Notes under the pieces: model-generated
What the model saw: only the letters and a program-made list of their open reading frames with translations
What the model was told of the DNA's origin: nothing
Databases searched by the model: none
Position numbers and translations under genes: made by a program
Shown: piece after piece, positions 22,798 to 33,962 of the stretch
Layout: each line of letters opens with the position of its first letter
Position numbering within the stretch: position 1 is the stretch's first letter
From: Lachnospiraceae bacterium
GTDB taxonomy: Bacteria > Bacillota > Clostridia > Lachnospirales > Lachnospiraceae
Direction of reading: 5' to 3'
Assembly (NCBI GenBank): GCA_017526985.1
Contig: JAFXQR010000134.1
Location: 1 to 49,122 of the forward strand
DNA length: 49,122 nucleotides

Positions 22798-23874
22798 TCA
22801 GAACAGGATCCCCTTCATGCAGATCTTCTGCTGTTCTTTTTCATAATCCCAGCTGTGATAGGCTCCGCCCCGGCACCATTTGGCTTCCGGGCAGGCTGCG
22901 CATGTCTCGTTTCGTTCGGACAAGGGCCTGCGGAAGATCTCAAAGCGGTCATTCCAGATCTCTGTAAAAGAAGCGTCATGGATATTCCCCTGGATCGTTT
23001 TCGCATTATGCGGGATATCCAGACAGGCCGTGACATCACCATTGACCAGAATACTGGCTACCGTGATGCCGGCATTGCATAAGAAGTACCAGTCACGCAC
23101 CTCCGCCTCGTTCTCGATCCCCAGGAAATGACAGCAGGAATAAGTCACCGGCAGACCGGCCTGTCGTTTTTCTTTGATAAAGGCCATCAGTCTCTTATTA
23201 TCTTCCGGTGTCAGGTGCATTTCCGGCATCAGCTCCGCCCGGCCGATGGGCTCCAGTCCCGTCAGACGCCATTCGTTAAAATCGATTGTATCAAACAGTT
23301 CAAACAGCTTATCCAGTTCGTTGATGTTCTCATGATTTACCACTGTCGTGACCATGGTATTGCAAAAATCCAGTTCCACCAGGTTTTGCAATCCCTGCAT
23401 CGCCAGTTCAAATCCGTTTTTCAGGCCACGGTAATGATCATGCGATTTCGGCAAGCCGTCAATACTGATGGAAATGCTCCGCAGGCCGCATTCTTTCAGT
23501 CGTTTCGCATTTTCCTTTGTGATCATGGTCGCGTTACTGGTCATACCCCATGGAATCCCCTGCTTGTGCATATATTCCACCAAAGGGAAGAAATCCGGGT
23601 ACAGCATCGGTTCTCCGCCGGTCAGCGCAATGATCGTTCTATTATTCTTTGAGCAGAAATTTCGGTTGATCTCATCCACCAGTTTTTTATACTCTTCCAG
23701 AGACATACCATGCGGCTGCTCCGCGCTGCAGCTGCTGCCGCAATGAAAACAATGCATATTACATTTCAGAGTCAGCTCGATCAGGATCTGCCTAAGCTCC
23801 GGTTTTTTACACAACTGTTTCTGGTATTCGGCCACCGTATCCAGGTTTTTTGTTTTGATCTCTGTCTTTGTCAT
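22798..23874 (-). CDS. radical SAM/SPASM-domain protein (358 aa)
   Basis: The radical SAM cluster motif CNMHCFHC (C38, C42, C45) and the GGEP SAM-binding motif (LTGGEPMLYPDF) are present. The C-terminal SPASM region has CNAGITVASILVNGDVTACL and a CAACPEAKWCRGG cluster motif, which hold auxiliary 4Fe-4S clusters. SPASM enzymes often modify peptides (sulfur-to-alpha-carbon links, maturases) or act as sulfatase maturases. No short Cys-rich precursor is seen nearby. It follows two M15 peptidase genes by 24 bases on the same strand, so a shared transcript is likely. The ATG at 23874 has AAAGGACGATAAAA upstream. Confidence 0.85.
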   Translation of the reverse strand: MTKTEIKTKNLDTVAEYQKQLCKKPELRQILIELTLKCNMHCFHCGSSCSAEQPHGMSLEEYKKLVDEINRNFCSKNNRTIIALTGGEPMLYPDFFPLVEYMHKQGIPWGMTSNATMITKENAKRLKECGLRSISISIDGLPKSHDHYRGLKNGFELAMQGLQNLVELDFCNTMVTTVVNHENINELDKLFELFDTIDFNEWRLTGLEPIGRAELMPEMHLTPEDNKRLMAFIKEKRQAGLPVTYSCCHFLGIENEAEVRDWYFLCNAGITVASILVNGDVTACLDIPHNAKTIQGNIHDASFTEIWNDRFEIFRRPLSERNETCAACPEAKWCRGGAYHSWDYEKEQQKICMKGILF

Positions 23875-23898
23875 TTTTATCGTCCTTTACAGATTTCC

Positions 23899-24771
23899 TC
23901 AGCGCATTCCGGGATACAACTGCTCGACCACATCGTCCGGGATCTCAAAATGCTGGTAGTCCTTACTGTTTATCCATTCTCCGCCCCATTCGAAGCCATG
24001 CTCGATGAACAGCTGATAGCAGAGATCATCCTTCTCGATCTTGTAAGAGAAGTCATCTTCTCTATGCGTATAGGGCTCTGCCGTAACCGGTTCGATGGAA
24101 AGCTTTCCGTCTACGGTCTTTACATACGGGTTGTAGAGCGTATTGATATCTACCGCCAGTCCCAGTCCGTGCTTGGATACCTTGGTCGAATGGGATATGA
24201 AACGGAAATTAAAGCTCGACGAATTATTTGCTTCCATCGACAGTTCATCGTCTGCTTCGTAATCATCCACCAGCTGAATGTGCTCGATCGGATAGCCTGC
24301 CTCATACAGTTTCAGCATGATATCCAGCACATCTTCGGCGATATACTGATTGACGACCATTTCGCCTTCCAGCGTTTCCCCTTCCAGATTTTTGTGCAGC
24401 ACATGGAGATAGCGCAGATCCTCTCTCGGAAGCGTACAGTCTTCCTTAAAGGATTTGCCTTCCATGCGCGCAAAGATCTCATCCGAAATCTCACTGATGT
24501 AAAAATAATCCTGATAATCTTCATATGGATCATAGTATTCGATACCGTATTCCGGCACCGGATCCATATAAGAATCATCACTTATCGGCGGGCCATATAC
24601 TTCCGGGTTTTCGTTATAATCTACACCATACACCGGCTCTTCCATTACCGGCGGACCGTATACTTCCGGCGTTTCATTCTTTTCTACACTATTGCTTTCA
24701 CATCCACCCAATACCAAAAGAGTGGATGCCGCAAAACCTATCAACGCTTTTTTTCGATTTGTGATCTTCAT
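23899..24771 (-). CDS. M15-family peptidase lipoprotein, copy 1 (290 aa)
   Basis: Secreted, membrane-anchored: KKALIGFAASTLLVLGG before C24 is a lipoprotein signal. A Pro/Tyr/Glu-rich stalk with three EVYGPP-like repeats follows. The C-terminal domain has the zinc motifs of M15 D,D-carboxypeptidases/endolysin-like peptidases: SKHGLGLAVDIN (His and Asp ligands), an EDDFSYKI segment, and DYQHFE with the third ligand and adjacent catalytic Glu region. These enzymes trim peptidoglycan stem peptides. It is a tandem paralogue of the next gene upstream; the first 25 or so residues of both are almost identical, while stalks differ. Three bases separate the two genes. Confidence 0.85.
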   Translation of the reverse strand: MKITNRKKALIGFAASTLLVLGGCESNSVEKNETPEVYGPPVMEEPVYGVDYNENPEVYGPPISDDSYMDPVPEYGIEYYDPYEDYQDYFYISEISDEIFARMEGKSFKEDCTLPREDLRYLHVLHKNLEGETLEGEMVVNQYIAEDVLDIMLKLYEAGYPIEHIQLVDDYEADDELSMEANNSSSFNFRFISHSTKVSKHGLGLAVDINTLYNPYVKTVDGKLSIEPVTAEPYTHREDDFSYKIEKDDLCYQLFIEHGFEWGGEWINSKDYQHFEIPDDVVEQLYPGMR

Positions 24772-24774
24772 AAA

Positions 24775-25629
24775 TCATTCCTCTTCTAATACTCCGGGAT
24801 ACCACTGCTCCACCACATCATCCGGGATTTCAAAATGCATATAGTTCTTCGGATCCTCCCAGTCTCCGCCCCATTCAAATCCATGTTCTTTGAACAATCG
24901 CACACAAAGATCATTGTCTTTGATCATAAAAGGGAAATCGCTGTCCCGATTCGCCGTATGCTCATTTACCAGCCCATCCATTATCGGAACGATTTCTCCG
25001 TTTTCCATGTACGGATTAAATTTCGGATTGATATCCAACGCCAAACCCAATCCATGTTTCGCTTCATGATCCACCAGGCTGTAGGTCCTAAAACACATAG
25101 ATATATTATCTTTTATTGCTTGAGAACAAACGAGATCACGATCTTCCACGATACGATGATCTGCTATACCGATACTCCTGATCTGATAATTTGCTTTATA
25201 CAATTCCAGCAGAATTTCCAACACATCCTCAGCGATATATTGATTGACGATCAATTCACCTTCTTGCGTCATTTTGTTCCTATCTCTGTATAAAACATGA
25301 AGATAGCGCAGATCCTCTCTATTTATCGGGCAATTCTCATCCGTATAAACCGCCTCATCTCTTTCATACATCTCATCCGGGATTTCAGAGATATAAAACT
25401 GTTCTTTATAGTTATCCGGTTTTGGTACCAGTGTCGGTGTTCGAATTGGTGTTGGTGACGGTCCATAATCTACAGCATACAACGATACTACTTCTACTTC
25501 CACCCCCTGCGGACCGTATACTTCCGATTTTTCATACTTTTCTACACTATTGCTTTCACATCCGCCCAATACCAAAAGAGTGGATGCCGCAAAACCTATC
25601 AATGCTTTTTTTCGATTTGTGATCTTCAT
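24775..25629 (-). CDS. M15-family peptidase lipoprotein, copy 2 (284 aa)
   Basis: Same layout as its neighbour: an identical signal peptide with lipobox VLGGC, then a different stalk with Pro/Thr (PTPIRTPTLVPKP), then the M15 zinc motifs AKHGLGLALDIN and NYMHFE. The two mature domains are clearly diverged, but the signal peptide and the first codons of the two genes are nearly identical in DNA, which points to gene conversion or recent duplication of the 5' ends. The gene probably heads a three-gene unit with copy 1 and the radical SAM gene. AGGGGAGGCAGTTT precedes the ATG. Confidence 0.85.
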   Translation of the reverse strand: MKITNRKKALIGFAASTLLVLGGCESNSVEKYEKSEVYGPQGVEVEVVSLYAVDYGPSPTPIRTPTLVPKPDNYKEQFYISEIPDEMYERDEAVYTDENCPINREDLRYLHVLYRDRNKMTQEGELIVNQYIAEDVLEILLELYKANYQIRSIGIADHRIVEDRDLVCSQAIKDNISMCFRTYSLVDHEAKHGLGLALDINPKFNPYMENGEIVPIMDGLVNEHTANRDSDFPFMIKDNDLCVRLFKEHGFEWGGDWEDPKNYMHFEIPDDVVEQWYPGVLEEE

Positions 25630-25713
25630 AAACTGCCTCCCCTGAAAACAGACGATCCCGTCTCCGTTTTAGATACGGACGAAAGAACTATATTTTACGG
25701 GAATTTACGCAAA

Positions 25714-26244
25714 TTATACGATTGCTACCTGTTTTGCAGCATCGTAAATGTGCGGCTCCTTCTCCATTGCCTTATGACCGACCGCCAGTGCGATCTGGAA
25801 ATCCTTCTCTGCAGGGATCTGCATCTTTTCTTTAAAATAATTGCGTTTGTCTGCACGCATTGCATCATAGACGGAACCCACGATCAGGCTGCCCAGACCC
25901 AGGCTTTCTGCTGCCAGTGCCATACTTTGTACTGCGATCCCGGCATCTATCGCACTCCAGCGGAAGTCGTCTTCGGCGCTGAGTACAATGATGGTCGGTG
26001 CTTCATAGAAAGCATTATGCTCGCCGCGGTTTGCGTTGCGAAGACGCATCTTTTCCTGCTCCAGCTCCTCAATGACGGGATCATCCCCGTTGATCACCGA
26101 GAAAAAGATCTCCTGCTTGTTGGTTCCAGTCGGAGACTGCAGGCCGGCGGTTAAGAGGATGTCTAATTCTTCTTTGGTTAATTTTTCGGTCGTATATCCT
26201 CGGGTGGAGGAACGCTTTGCGATGGAGTTCAAGGTTTCAGACAT
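25714..26244 (-). CDS. nitroreductase-family protein (176 aa)
   Basis: FMN-dependent NAD(P)H oxidoreductase of the nitroreductase fold. RSSTRGYTTEKLTKEEL at the N-terminus carries the FMN-phosphate Arg/Ser. SPTGTNKQEIFFSV and APTIIVLSAE follow, and AVQSMALAAESLGLGSLIVG is the conserved core helix pair. At 176 residues it is a compact member. Such proteins reduce nitro compounds, quinones or flavins; the substrate is unknown. AAAGGAGAGCAAATA precedes the ATG at 26244. It lies about 85 bases before the M15 genes and could be in the same transcript. Confidence 0.9.
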   Translation of the reverse strand: MSETLNSIAKRSSTRGYTTEKLTKEELDILLTAGLQSPTGTNKQEIFFSVINGDDPVIEELEQEKMRLRNANRGEHNAFYEAPTIIVLSAEDDFRWSAIDAGIAVQSMALAAESLGLGSLIVGSVYDAMRADKRNYFKEKMQIPAEKDFQIALAVGHKAMEKEPHIYDAAKQVAIV

Positions 26245-26298
26245 TATTTGCTCTCCTTTTATTCTTTAATAGTTGACAGTTATCTCGTTATGCACAAA

Positions 26299-26345
26299 CC
26301 CCTCATCCGGCCTTCGGCCACCTTCCCCCCGGAGGGGGGAAGGCA
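26299..26345. repeat. dispersed repeat family R2, copy 2
   Basis: CCCTCATCCGGCCTTCGGCC followed by CTTCCCCCC and GGGGGGAAGG arms. It lies between the nitroreductase promoter region and the gyrA terminator. Confidence 0.8.
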
Positions 26346-26383
26346 AGAATGACATCGGAGTTCTCACTAGTTTCTATTACTTA

Positions 26384-26420
26384 CAAAAACAGTCCACAAC
26401 CGGAATGGCTGTGGACTGCG
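26384..26420 (-). terminator. gyrA terminator
   Basis: Minus strand CAGTCCACA, an 11-base loop and TGTGGACTG, followed by TTTTTG. It starts ten bases after the gyrA stop codon. Confidence 0.85.
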
Positions 26421-26429
26421 TTTTACGAT

Positions 26430-29045
26430 TTACTCTTCGTCGTCGTCCTCTTCCTCTTCTTTCGGGAAGATCATATCATCGTCATCCTCGTCATCAAAAT
26501 CGTCCGACATTTCCACAGGCATATTGGCTTTTTCTTTTTCCATCTCCTGTTCTGCGGTTTCCAGATCATCGTACTCGTTCACACCGTCGCTGATCTTTTC
26601 CCTTACCTTGGCAATCTTGGCAACCTTTACATTTTCTTCCACATTCATCATCTTCACACCGGAAGTGATACGACCGTGTACCGGGATCTCACTCATCCGT
26701 ACCTGGATGATGGTACCCGCCGTGGTGATCATCATGATCTCGTGATCATCCGTAACGGCCTTTACACCCACCAGATCACCGGTCTTCTCCGTGATCTTGT
26801 AGCACTTGAGTCCCTTACCGCCACGGTTCTGCATACGGAAGTCTTCCAGAGGAGAACGCTTGCCGATACCGTTTTCGCTGACTACCAGAAGCGAATCACC
26901 CTGATGATCCAGCTGCATACCGATGATCTCGTCATCGTAATTTAAGTTCATACCGATGACACCGGATGCTCCACGGCCCATAGCACGCACATCGGTCTCT
27001 TTGAAGCGGATGCACATACCGTACTTGGTGACTAAGAATATATGGGTATCTTTATCCGTCTGCTTTACTTCGATCAGTTCGTCATCATCCCGCAGGTTGA
27101 TGGCAGCCAGACCGTTCTTGCGGATATTGGCAAATTCCATAATGGAAGTCTTCTTCACGATACCTTTGCGGGTGACCATAAATAAGTTCTTGCCTTCCAC
27201 ATACTCACCGATGGGGATAACGGCAGAGATCTTCTCTTCCGGCTGTAACTGCAGAAGATTGACGATCGCCGTACCTCTTGCGGTACGCCCTGCCTCCGGG
27301 ATCTCATAGGCTTTCAAGCGATATGCCCGGCCACGGTTGGTGAAGAACATAATGTAGTGATGCGTCGTGGTCATCAGCAGGTCTTCGATATAATCATCCT
27401 CAATGGTGGTCATACCCTTGATACCTTTACCGCCGCGACCCTGGGCCTTGAAATTATCCACGGTCATACGCTTGATATAACCGAGGCTTGTCATTGCCAG
27501 TACCGTATTTTCCAACGGTACCATATCCTCATAAGAGATCTCAGAAGTATCGAAGGTAATAGCCGTACGACGTTCATCACCAAACTTCTCGGAAGTCTCC
27601 AACAGCTCCGTACGGATCACACCCAGCAGCAGTTTCTTATCTGCCAGGATCGCGCGGAATTCTGCAATGCTCTTTAACAGTTCCGCATGCTCGTCTTCCA
27701 GCTTCTGTCGTTCCAAACCGGTCAGTGCACGCAGACGCATCTCTACGATGGCGTTGGACTGTTTTTCGGAAAGCCCGAAGCGTTCCTGCAAACGGTCTTT
27801 TGCTTCCTGGGTGGTCTGGCTGGAACGGATGATGCTGATCACTTCATCGATGTGATCCAGTGCCGTCAGTAGGCCCTGTACGATGTGGTCACGTTCCTCT
27901 GCCTTATTCAGATCGTACTGTGTACGGCGGGTGACCACATCTTCCTGATGCTTTAAGTATTCCTGCAGGATCTCCAAAAGGTTCATAACCTTCGGCTGGT
28001 TGTTGACCAATGCCAGCATGATCACACCAAAGGTATCCTGCAGCTGTGTATGCTTATATAATTTATTCAGAATGATATTTGCGTTGGCATCGCGGCGGAT
28101 CTCGATCACGACACGCATACCTTCACGGTTGGATTCGTCACGGATATCGGTGATACCGTCGATCTTCTTCGCCTTGACCAGTTCTGCCATCTTTAAGATC
28201 ATATTGGCCTTATTTACCATATACGGAAGTTCGGTCACAATGATCTGGGACTTGCCGTTCGGCAGCGTCTCAATATTGGTCACACCACGCATACGGATCT
28301 TGCCGCGGCCGGTACGATAACTTTCCTGAATGCCTCTGGTACCCAGGATCTGTGCGCCGGTCGGGAAATCCGGACCTTTTACAATATCCAAAAGTTCCTC
28401 AATATCCGTATCCCGGTCTTCCTGCACACGGTTATCGATGATCTTGACCACTGCATTGGTCACTTCTCTTAAATTGTGCGGCGGGATATTGGTCGCCATA
28501 CCAACGGCGATACCGGTGGTACCATTGACCAAAAGATTCGGGAAACGGCTGGGTAATACCGTCGGCTCCTGTTCCGTTTCATCAAAGTTCGGTATAAAGT
28601 CTACGGTGTCCTTATTGATATCTTCCAGCAGTTCCATGGAAATCTTGGAGAGTCTGGCTTCGGTGTATCGCATAGCAGCGGCACCGTCACCATCCACCGA
28701 TCCGAAGTTTCCGTGGCCATCCACCAGAGGATAACGAAGGTTCCAGTCCTGAGCCATGTTGACCAATGCACCATAGATGGAGGAGTCACCATGCGGGTGA
28801 TATTTACCCATCGTATCACCAACGATACGCGCGCATTTACGATGCGGCTTATCCGGTTCGTTGTGCAGCTCGATCATGGAGAATAAGATACGGCGCTGTA
28901 CCGGTTTCAGACCATCCCTGACATCCGGCAATGCTCTGGCAGCGATAACGCTCATGGCATAGTCGATGTAGGATTTCTCCATTGTTTTCTTCAGGTCGAC
29001 ATTATTGATCCGGTCAAATACCTGATCATTCATGGACTCACTCAT
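26430..29045 (-). CDS. gyrA: DNA gyrase subunit A
   Basis: Breakage-rejoining subunit of gyrase; with GyrB it introduces negative supercoils. 871 residues, normal for the family. The catalytic tyrosine is Y127 in AAMRYTEA. In the quinolone-determining region [20 protein letters not shown] the Ser equivalent to E. coli Ser83 is kept (S88), but the position of Asp87 is Gly (G92). The C-terminal beta-pinwheel has its GyrA box [11 protein letters not shown], and the protein ends in a long acidic tail. The start at 29045 has AGAGGGA upstream. hflKC lies between it and gyrB, so gyrA has its own promoter. Confidence 0.97.
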   Translation of the reverse strand: MSESMNDQVFDRINNVDLKKTMEKSYIDYAMSVIAARALPDVRDGLKPVQRRILFSMIELHNEPDKPHRKCARIVGDTMGKYHPHGDSSIYGALVNMAQDWNLRYPLVDGHGNFGSVDGDGAAAMRYTEARLSKISMELLEDINKDTVDFIPNFDETEQEPTVLPSRFPNLLVNGTTGIAVGMATNIPPHNLREVTNAVVKIIDNRVQEDRDTDIEELLDIVKGPDFPTGAQILGTRGIQESYRTGRGKIRMRGVTNIETLPNGKSQIIVTELPYMVNKANMILKMAELVKAKKIDGITDIRDESNREGMRVVIEIRRDANANIILNKLYKHTQLQDTFGVIMLALVNNQPKVMNLLEILQEYLKHQEDVVTRRTQYDLNKAEERDHIVQGLLTALDHIDEVISIIRSSQTTQEAKDRLQERFGLSEKQSNAIVEMRLRALTGLERQKLEDEHAELLKSIAEFRAILADKKLLLGVIRTELLETSEKFGDERRTAITFDTSEISYEDMVPLENTVLAMTSLGYIKRMTVDNFKAQGRGGKGIKGMTTIEDDYIEDLLMTTTHHYIMFFTNRGRAYRLKAYEIPEAGRTARGTAIVNLLQLQPEEKISAVIPIGEYVEGKNLFMVTRKGIVKKTSIMEFANIRKNGLAAINLRDDDELIEVKQTDKDTHIFLVTKYGMCIRFKETDVRAMGRGASGVIGMNLNYDDEIIGMQLDHQGDSLLVVSENGIGKRSPLEDFRMQNRGGKGLKCYKITEKTGDLVGVKAVTDDHEIMMITTAGTIIQVRMSEIPVHGRITSGVKMMNVEENVKVAKIAKVREKISDGVNEYDDLETAEQEMEKEKANMPVEMSDDFDDEDDDDMIFPKEEEEDDDEE

Positions 29046-29110
29046 TAAATTTCCCTCTTTTTAGTTTCCGAATTGATTTTTATATTGATTTTTAGCACGA
29101 AATCTGTTAT

Positions 29111-29139
29111 ATTATAACATTTTTGCCGGAATTTTGCAA
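29111..29139 (-). promoter_or_regulatory. gyrA promoter
   Basis: Minus strand TTGCAA (29139-29134), 17 bases and TATAAT (29116-29111), about 66 bases before the ATG. It directly follows the hflC terminator. Confidence 0.75.
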
Positions 29140-29144
29140 ATAAA

Positions 29145-29170
29145 TAGGAAGGGATTTTTGTCCCTTCCTA
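29145..29170 (-). terminator. hflKC terminator
   Basis: Minus strand TAGGAAGGGA, six-base loop, TCCCTTCCTA, then TTTATTTG. Perfect 10-bp stem. Confidence 0.85.
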
Positions 29171-29194
29171 CAAAGATCTCTATATATATATGGC

Positions 29195-30127
29195 TTATTC
29201 CGCAGCCGGTTCCTCCACTGCTGCCGGAGCGGCAACCTGTACCGGAACATCATTCAACTCAAAATTCCCGTACAACAACTTTGCTATCTCGGAATCCTTA
29301 TCCAGGATCAGCGTATTATCGCCTCTCATAGACTCCTTCAAAGCATCCAGTGAACGGATAAAGTTGTAAAACTCCGCCTTTTCCGGATCGTTGTAAGCTT
29401 CGGACAGGATACGCATGTATTCCGCTTCGCCTTCCGCCAGGATCGTTTCGGCCTCTTTATTGGCATTTGCCAGAGTGATGGCCACTTCTTTATCCGTTTC
29501 ATTGCGGATCTTCTGCGCTTCCGCTTCACCCTGTGCCTTATAGCCGGCGGCGATATTTGCACGCTCCGAGATCATACGCTCATACACAGCTTCTTTGTTA
29601 TCTTCCGGCAGGTCCAGTGCCTTGATCTCTGCCGTCAGGATCTTGATACCATAGCCACTCATATCGGAGTTGGACTCTTCCGTGATCATATTCGTCAGGG
29701 TGATACCGCGGGCTGCGATCACTTCATCCTGTGTCATGGAAGAGATGGTATTTTTGGTCGCATTATATACTGCTGCATCAATACGCTCTTCCGCTCTGGC
29801 AGACACACCACCCAGAGTCTGATAATATTTCACCACATCCGTTACGGTCCAGATCACATAATCATCCGCGATCATAGACTTCTTATCTCTGGTGATGACA
29901 TCCGACTGCGGGATATCATAGATCCGGGTGCCGACATAGATAGCCTGTGTATCCTGAATGAACGGAATCTTAAAATGCAGGCCTTCGTTGTACTCTACGC
30001 TTACCACCTTACCAAACTGCTTTAAGATCACGGCATCGTTATGATTGACTGTGTAACATCCGGAAAAACCGGTGATCACAAGCAGTGCAACAATAATGAT
30101 CAAAAATACTTTTCCTTTTGTCTTCAT
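29195..30127 (-). CDS. hflC: HflC, SPFH-domain membrane protein
   Basis: One N-terminal membrane segment (VFLIIIVALLVITGFSG) and an SPFH/band-7 domain (DAVILKQFGKVVSVEYNEGL, IPFIQDTQAIYVGTRIYDIP), then a long coiled coil with AAGYKAQGEAEAQKIRNETD. HflC and HflK form a membrane cage that holds and restrains the FtsH protease in E. coli. I choose ATG 30127: GGGAGGT lies eight bases before it, whereas the GTG at 30136 overlaps that site. The C-terminus is rich in Pro, Ala and Glu. It follows hflK by 14 bases. HflKC is less usual in Firmicutes than in Gram-negative bacteria. Confidence 0.9.
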   Translation of the reverse strand: MKTKGKVFLIIIVALLVITGFSGCYTVNHNDAVILKQFGKVVSVEYNEGLHFKIPFIQDTQAIYVGTRIYDIPQSDVITRDKKSMIADDYVIWTVTDVVKYYQTLGGVSARAEERIDAAVYNATKNTISSMTQDEVIAARGITLTNMITEESNSDMSGYGIKILTAEIKALDLPEDNKEAVYERMISERANIAAGYKAQGEAEAQKIRNETDKEVAITLANANKEAETILAEGEAEYMRILSEAYNDPEKAEFYNFIRSLDALKESMRGDNTLILDKDSEIAKLLYGNFELNDVPVQVAAPAAVEEPAAE

Positions 30128-30141
30128 ATTCCGCACCTCCC

Positions 30142-31089
30142 TTAGTTAAACTTATCCAGCGGAAGAATGGTCTGTGTGGAGCCGTCGGTGATGATCACTT
30201 TCATACCGGGCAGCACATCTTCCATGGTCTCGTAAAACATACGTCTCTGGGTGATGTAAGGATACAGTTTGTACTGCTCATACATTTCGTTGAAACGTAC
30301 TACCTGACCTTCTGCTTCCGCGATACGGGATGCTTTCTGTGCTTCCGCATTCTGAATGATCTTATCGGCATTTGCTTCTGCCGAAGGAATCTGTTCATTC
30401 TGATAAGCCAGCGCATTGTTCTTTGCGGTATCCGCGCCCTGTTTTGCAGTTTCTACGGCCTTGAATGCCTGCTTGATCGCGTCCGTTGGCGGTTCGCTGT
30501 CCTGTACCGTGATGTTCACGACTGTCAGGCCGATGTTATGCTCGGTCAGTTCCCGCAGCATATCTTCTTTGACATCTGCCTGGATCTGGCCTTTTGCGGT
30601 CGTCATTGCTTCATCTACGGTATAGTCCGCAACCACGGAACGTACACTGGAAAGTGCAACGTTCTTTAATATTTCCTCCGGATTATTGGAATTGTACAGA
30701 TATGCAACCGGATCGGATACTCTGTCTTCCAGATAAAAATCGATATCCAGAAGGTTAAGATCCGAAGTGATCATAATGCCGTTGCCCGGGTCCGCGATGT
30801 TCTGGCCTTCGGTGCTGATGGTATAGCCCACACCGGTACCGTGGGTTGTGATATCCACCTTTCTTACCTGCTGTACCACCGGGATCTTAAAATACAATCC
30901 GGCCGTATCGGTCCTTACCACCTTTCCGAACATGGTCACCACTGCGTTTTCCTGCTCGGATACATTGTAGAAACTGCCGGTGATCAGCAAAAATACGATT
31001 ATCGCGATCACTGCGATTCCCAGATATTTTCCGATGGGAAATCTGTTGCGTGCCGAATCCACGTCTTTTTTGTCAAATGGATTACTCAT
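30142..31089 (-). CDS. hflK: HflK, SPFH-domain membrane protein
   Basis: A membrane segment (YLGIAVIAIIVFLLITGSFY, residues about 24-43) is followed by a band-7 domain (ENAVVTMFGKVVRTDTAGLY, FKIPVVQQVRKVDI) and the conserved DVKEDMLRELTEHNIGLTVV and VNITVQDSEPPTDAIKQAF regions that mark HflK. The N-terminal cytoplasmic part is short compared with E. coli HflK and lacks the Gly-rich stretch. It precedes hflC in one operon, bounded by a terminator at 29145. GGGAGGAATAAAGCT precedes the ATG. Two palindromes at 31117-31188 lie in its upstream region. Confidence 0.9.
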   Translation of the reverse strand: MSNPFDKKDVDSARNRFPIGKYLGIAVIAIIVFLLITGSFYNVSEQENAVVTMFGKVVRTDTAGLYFKIPVVQQVRKVDITTHGTGVGYTISTEGQNIADPGNGIMITSDLNLLDIDFYLEDRVSDPVAYLYNSNNPEEILKNVALSSVRSVVADYTVDEAMTTAKGQIQADVKEDMLRELTEHNIGLTVVNITVQDSEPPTDAIKQAFKAVETAKQGADTAKNNALAYQNEQIPSAEANADKIIQNAEAQKASRIAEAEGQVVRFNEMYEQYKLYPYITQRRMFYETMEDVLPGMKVIITDGSTQTILPLDKFN

Positions 31090-31116
31090 AGCTTTATTCC
31101 TCCCTATTTTATATTT

Positions 31117-31188
31117 TTACAGGATTATATGTTCATCCTGTAATATTCTTATAGCATAAGCGGATATCCGTTACCACCAAACGGATAT
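31117..31188 (-). promoter_or_regulatory. two palindromes upstream of hflK
   Basis: First: TTACAGGAT (31117-31125) and ATCCTGTAA (31135-31143). Second: ATATCCGTT (31164-31172) and AACGGATAT (31180-31188). Both have perfect 9-bp arms. A TATAAT lies inside the first loop region on the minus strand. They may be operators or leader hairpins. Confidence 0.45.
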
Positions 31189-31258
31189 TACATTTCCGCA
31201 CATCGAGGGTGCGGTTTTTCCTATCAGTATTTACATATTTACATTTCAGATACACATT

Positions 31259-31286
31259 AAGAAAAAGCCTTACGGCTTTTTCTTTA
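31259..31286 (-). terminator. terminator of the dnaA-gyrB side gene group
   Basis: Minus strand AAGAAAAAGCC, GTAA loop, GGCTTTTTCTT. It lies 13 bases past the stop codon at 31299. Confidence 0.85.
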
Positions 31287-31298
31287 ATATCACATTGA

Positions 31299-31877
31299 TT
31301 ATTCCGGTCTCTTTCCCGGCCCGCCCTGTCCGGGCATCGGGATTCCCTTGAAAGCGATCTTCATAAAGATCGGCTGTGCTACATAGATCACAAAAAATCC
31401 AAGTGCGTAACAGATCAAAAAGGATCCGATAAACATCTTTACAAACGGAGGAAAAGAGGCACTCACATTTGCAGCCGCTTCCGAAGCAGCCCTTGCTGCC
31501 GCCTCTGCCGATGCTCCTCCTGCCAAAGCTTCGCGTTCTGCTCCTTTACTTGCCAATACCGGTGCCAGATTGCGTACCACCAGAATCATAAAAAGTGTGA
31601 TGACCGGTGTATAAATGGCATCTGAAACCAGTGCATCCACAGCCCGAAGTCCCGGACCGGGCTTGATCTTTTGTGCCAGAGCTTTTGAAATTTTCGGCAT
31701 CGGTACAATGATACCGATCAATATGGAGATGATCAGACTGACCACAAAAGAGATCAAAAGCATAACAGGACTGAAATTGCCGGAATTGAAATTATTATAC
31801 AATGACATATACAGGCTTAATACCACACCCATCATAACAGACATTTTAAATCCTGCTTTTTTTATCTTTTGCTCCAT
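31299..31877 (-). CDS. hypothetical membrane protein (192 aa)
   Basis: Four probable membrane segments: VMMGVVLSLYMSL, VMLLISFVVSLIISILIGII, DAIYTPVITLFMILVVRNLA and FIGSFLICYALGFFVIYVAQ. Between the third and fourth is an Ala-rich external or cytoplasmic loop (ASAEAAARAASEAAANVSAS). I do not recognise a named family; it recalls small DUF2798-like proteins but with an extra loop. I choose the ATG at 31877, with AGGTG nine bases upstream; the GTG at 31889 coincides with that site. It follows gyrB by 21 bases and is the last gene before the terminator. Confidence 0.65.
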   Translation of the reverse strand: MEQKIKKAGFKMSVMMGVVLSLYMSLYNNFNSGNFSPVMLLISFVVSLIISILIGIIVPMPKISKALAQKIKPGPGLRAVDALVSDAIYTPVITLFMILVVRNLAPVLASKGAEREALAGGASAEAAARAASEAAANVSASFPPFVKMFIGSFLICYALGFFVIYVAQPIFMKIAFKGIPMPGQGGPGKRPE

Positions 31878-31898
31878 AAGCTTTTTCACCTAATCTAT

Positions 31899-33953
<2,055 letters not shown>

Positions 33954-33962
33954 TTAAAAATC

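Noticed and set aside
21973-23082. 369-codon plus-strand frame over pgi and the radical SAM gene
   Set aside because: It crosses two real genes and a promoter on the other strand; no homology signal.
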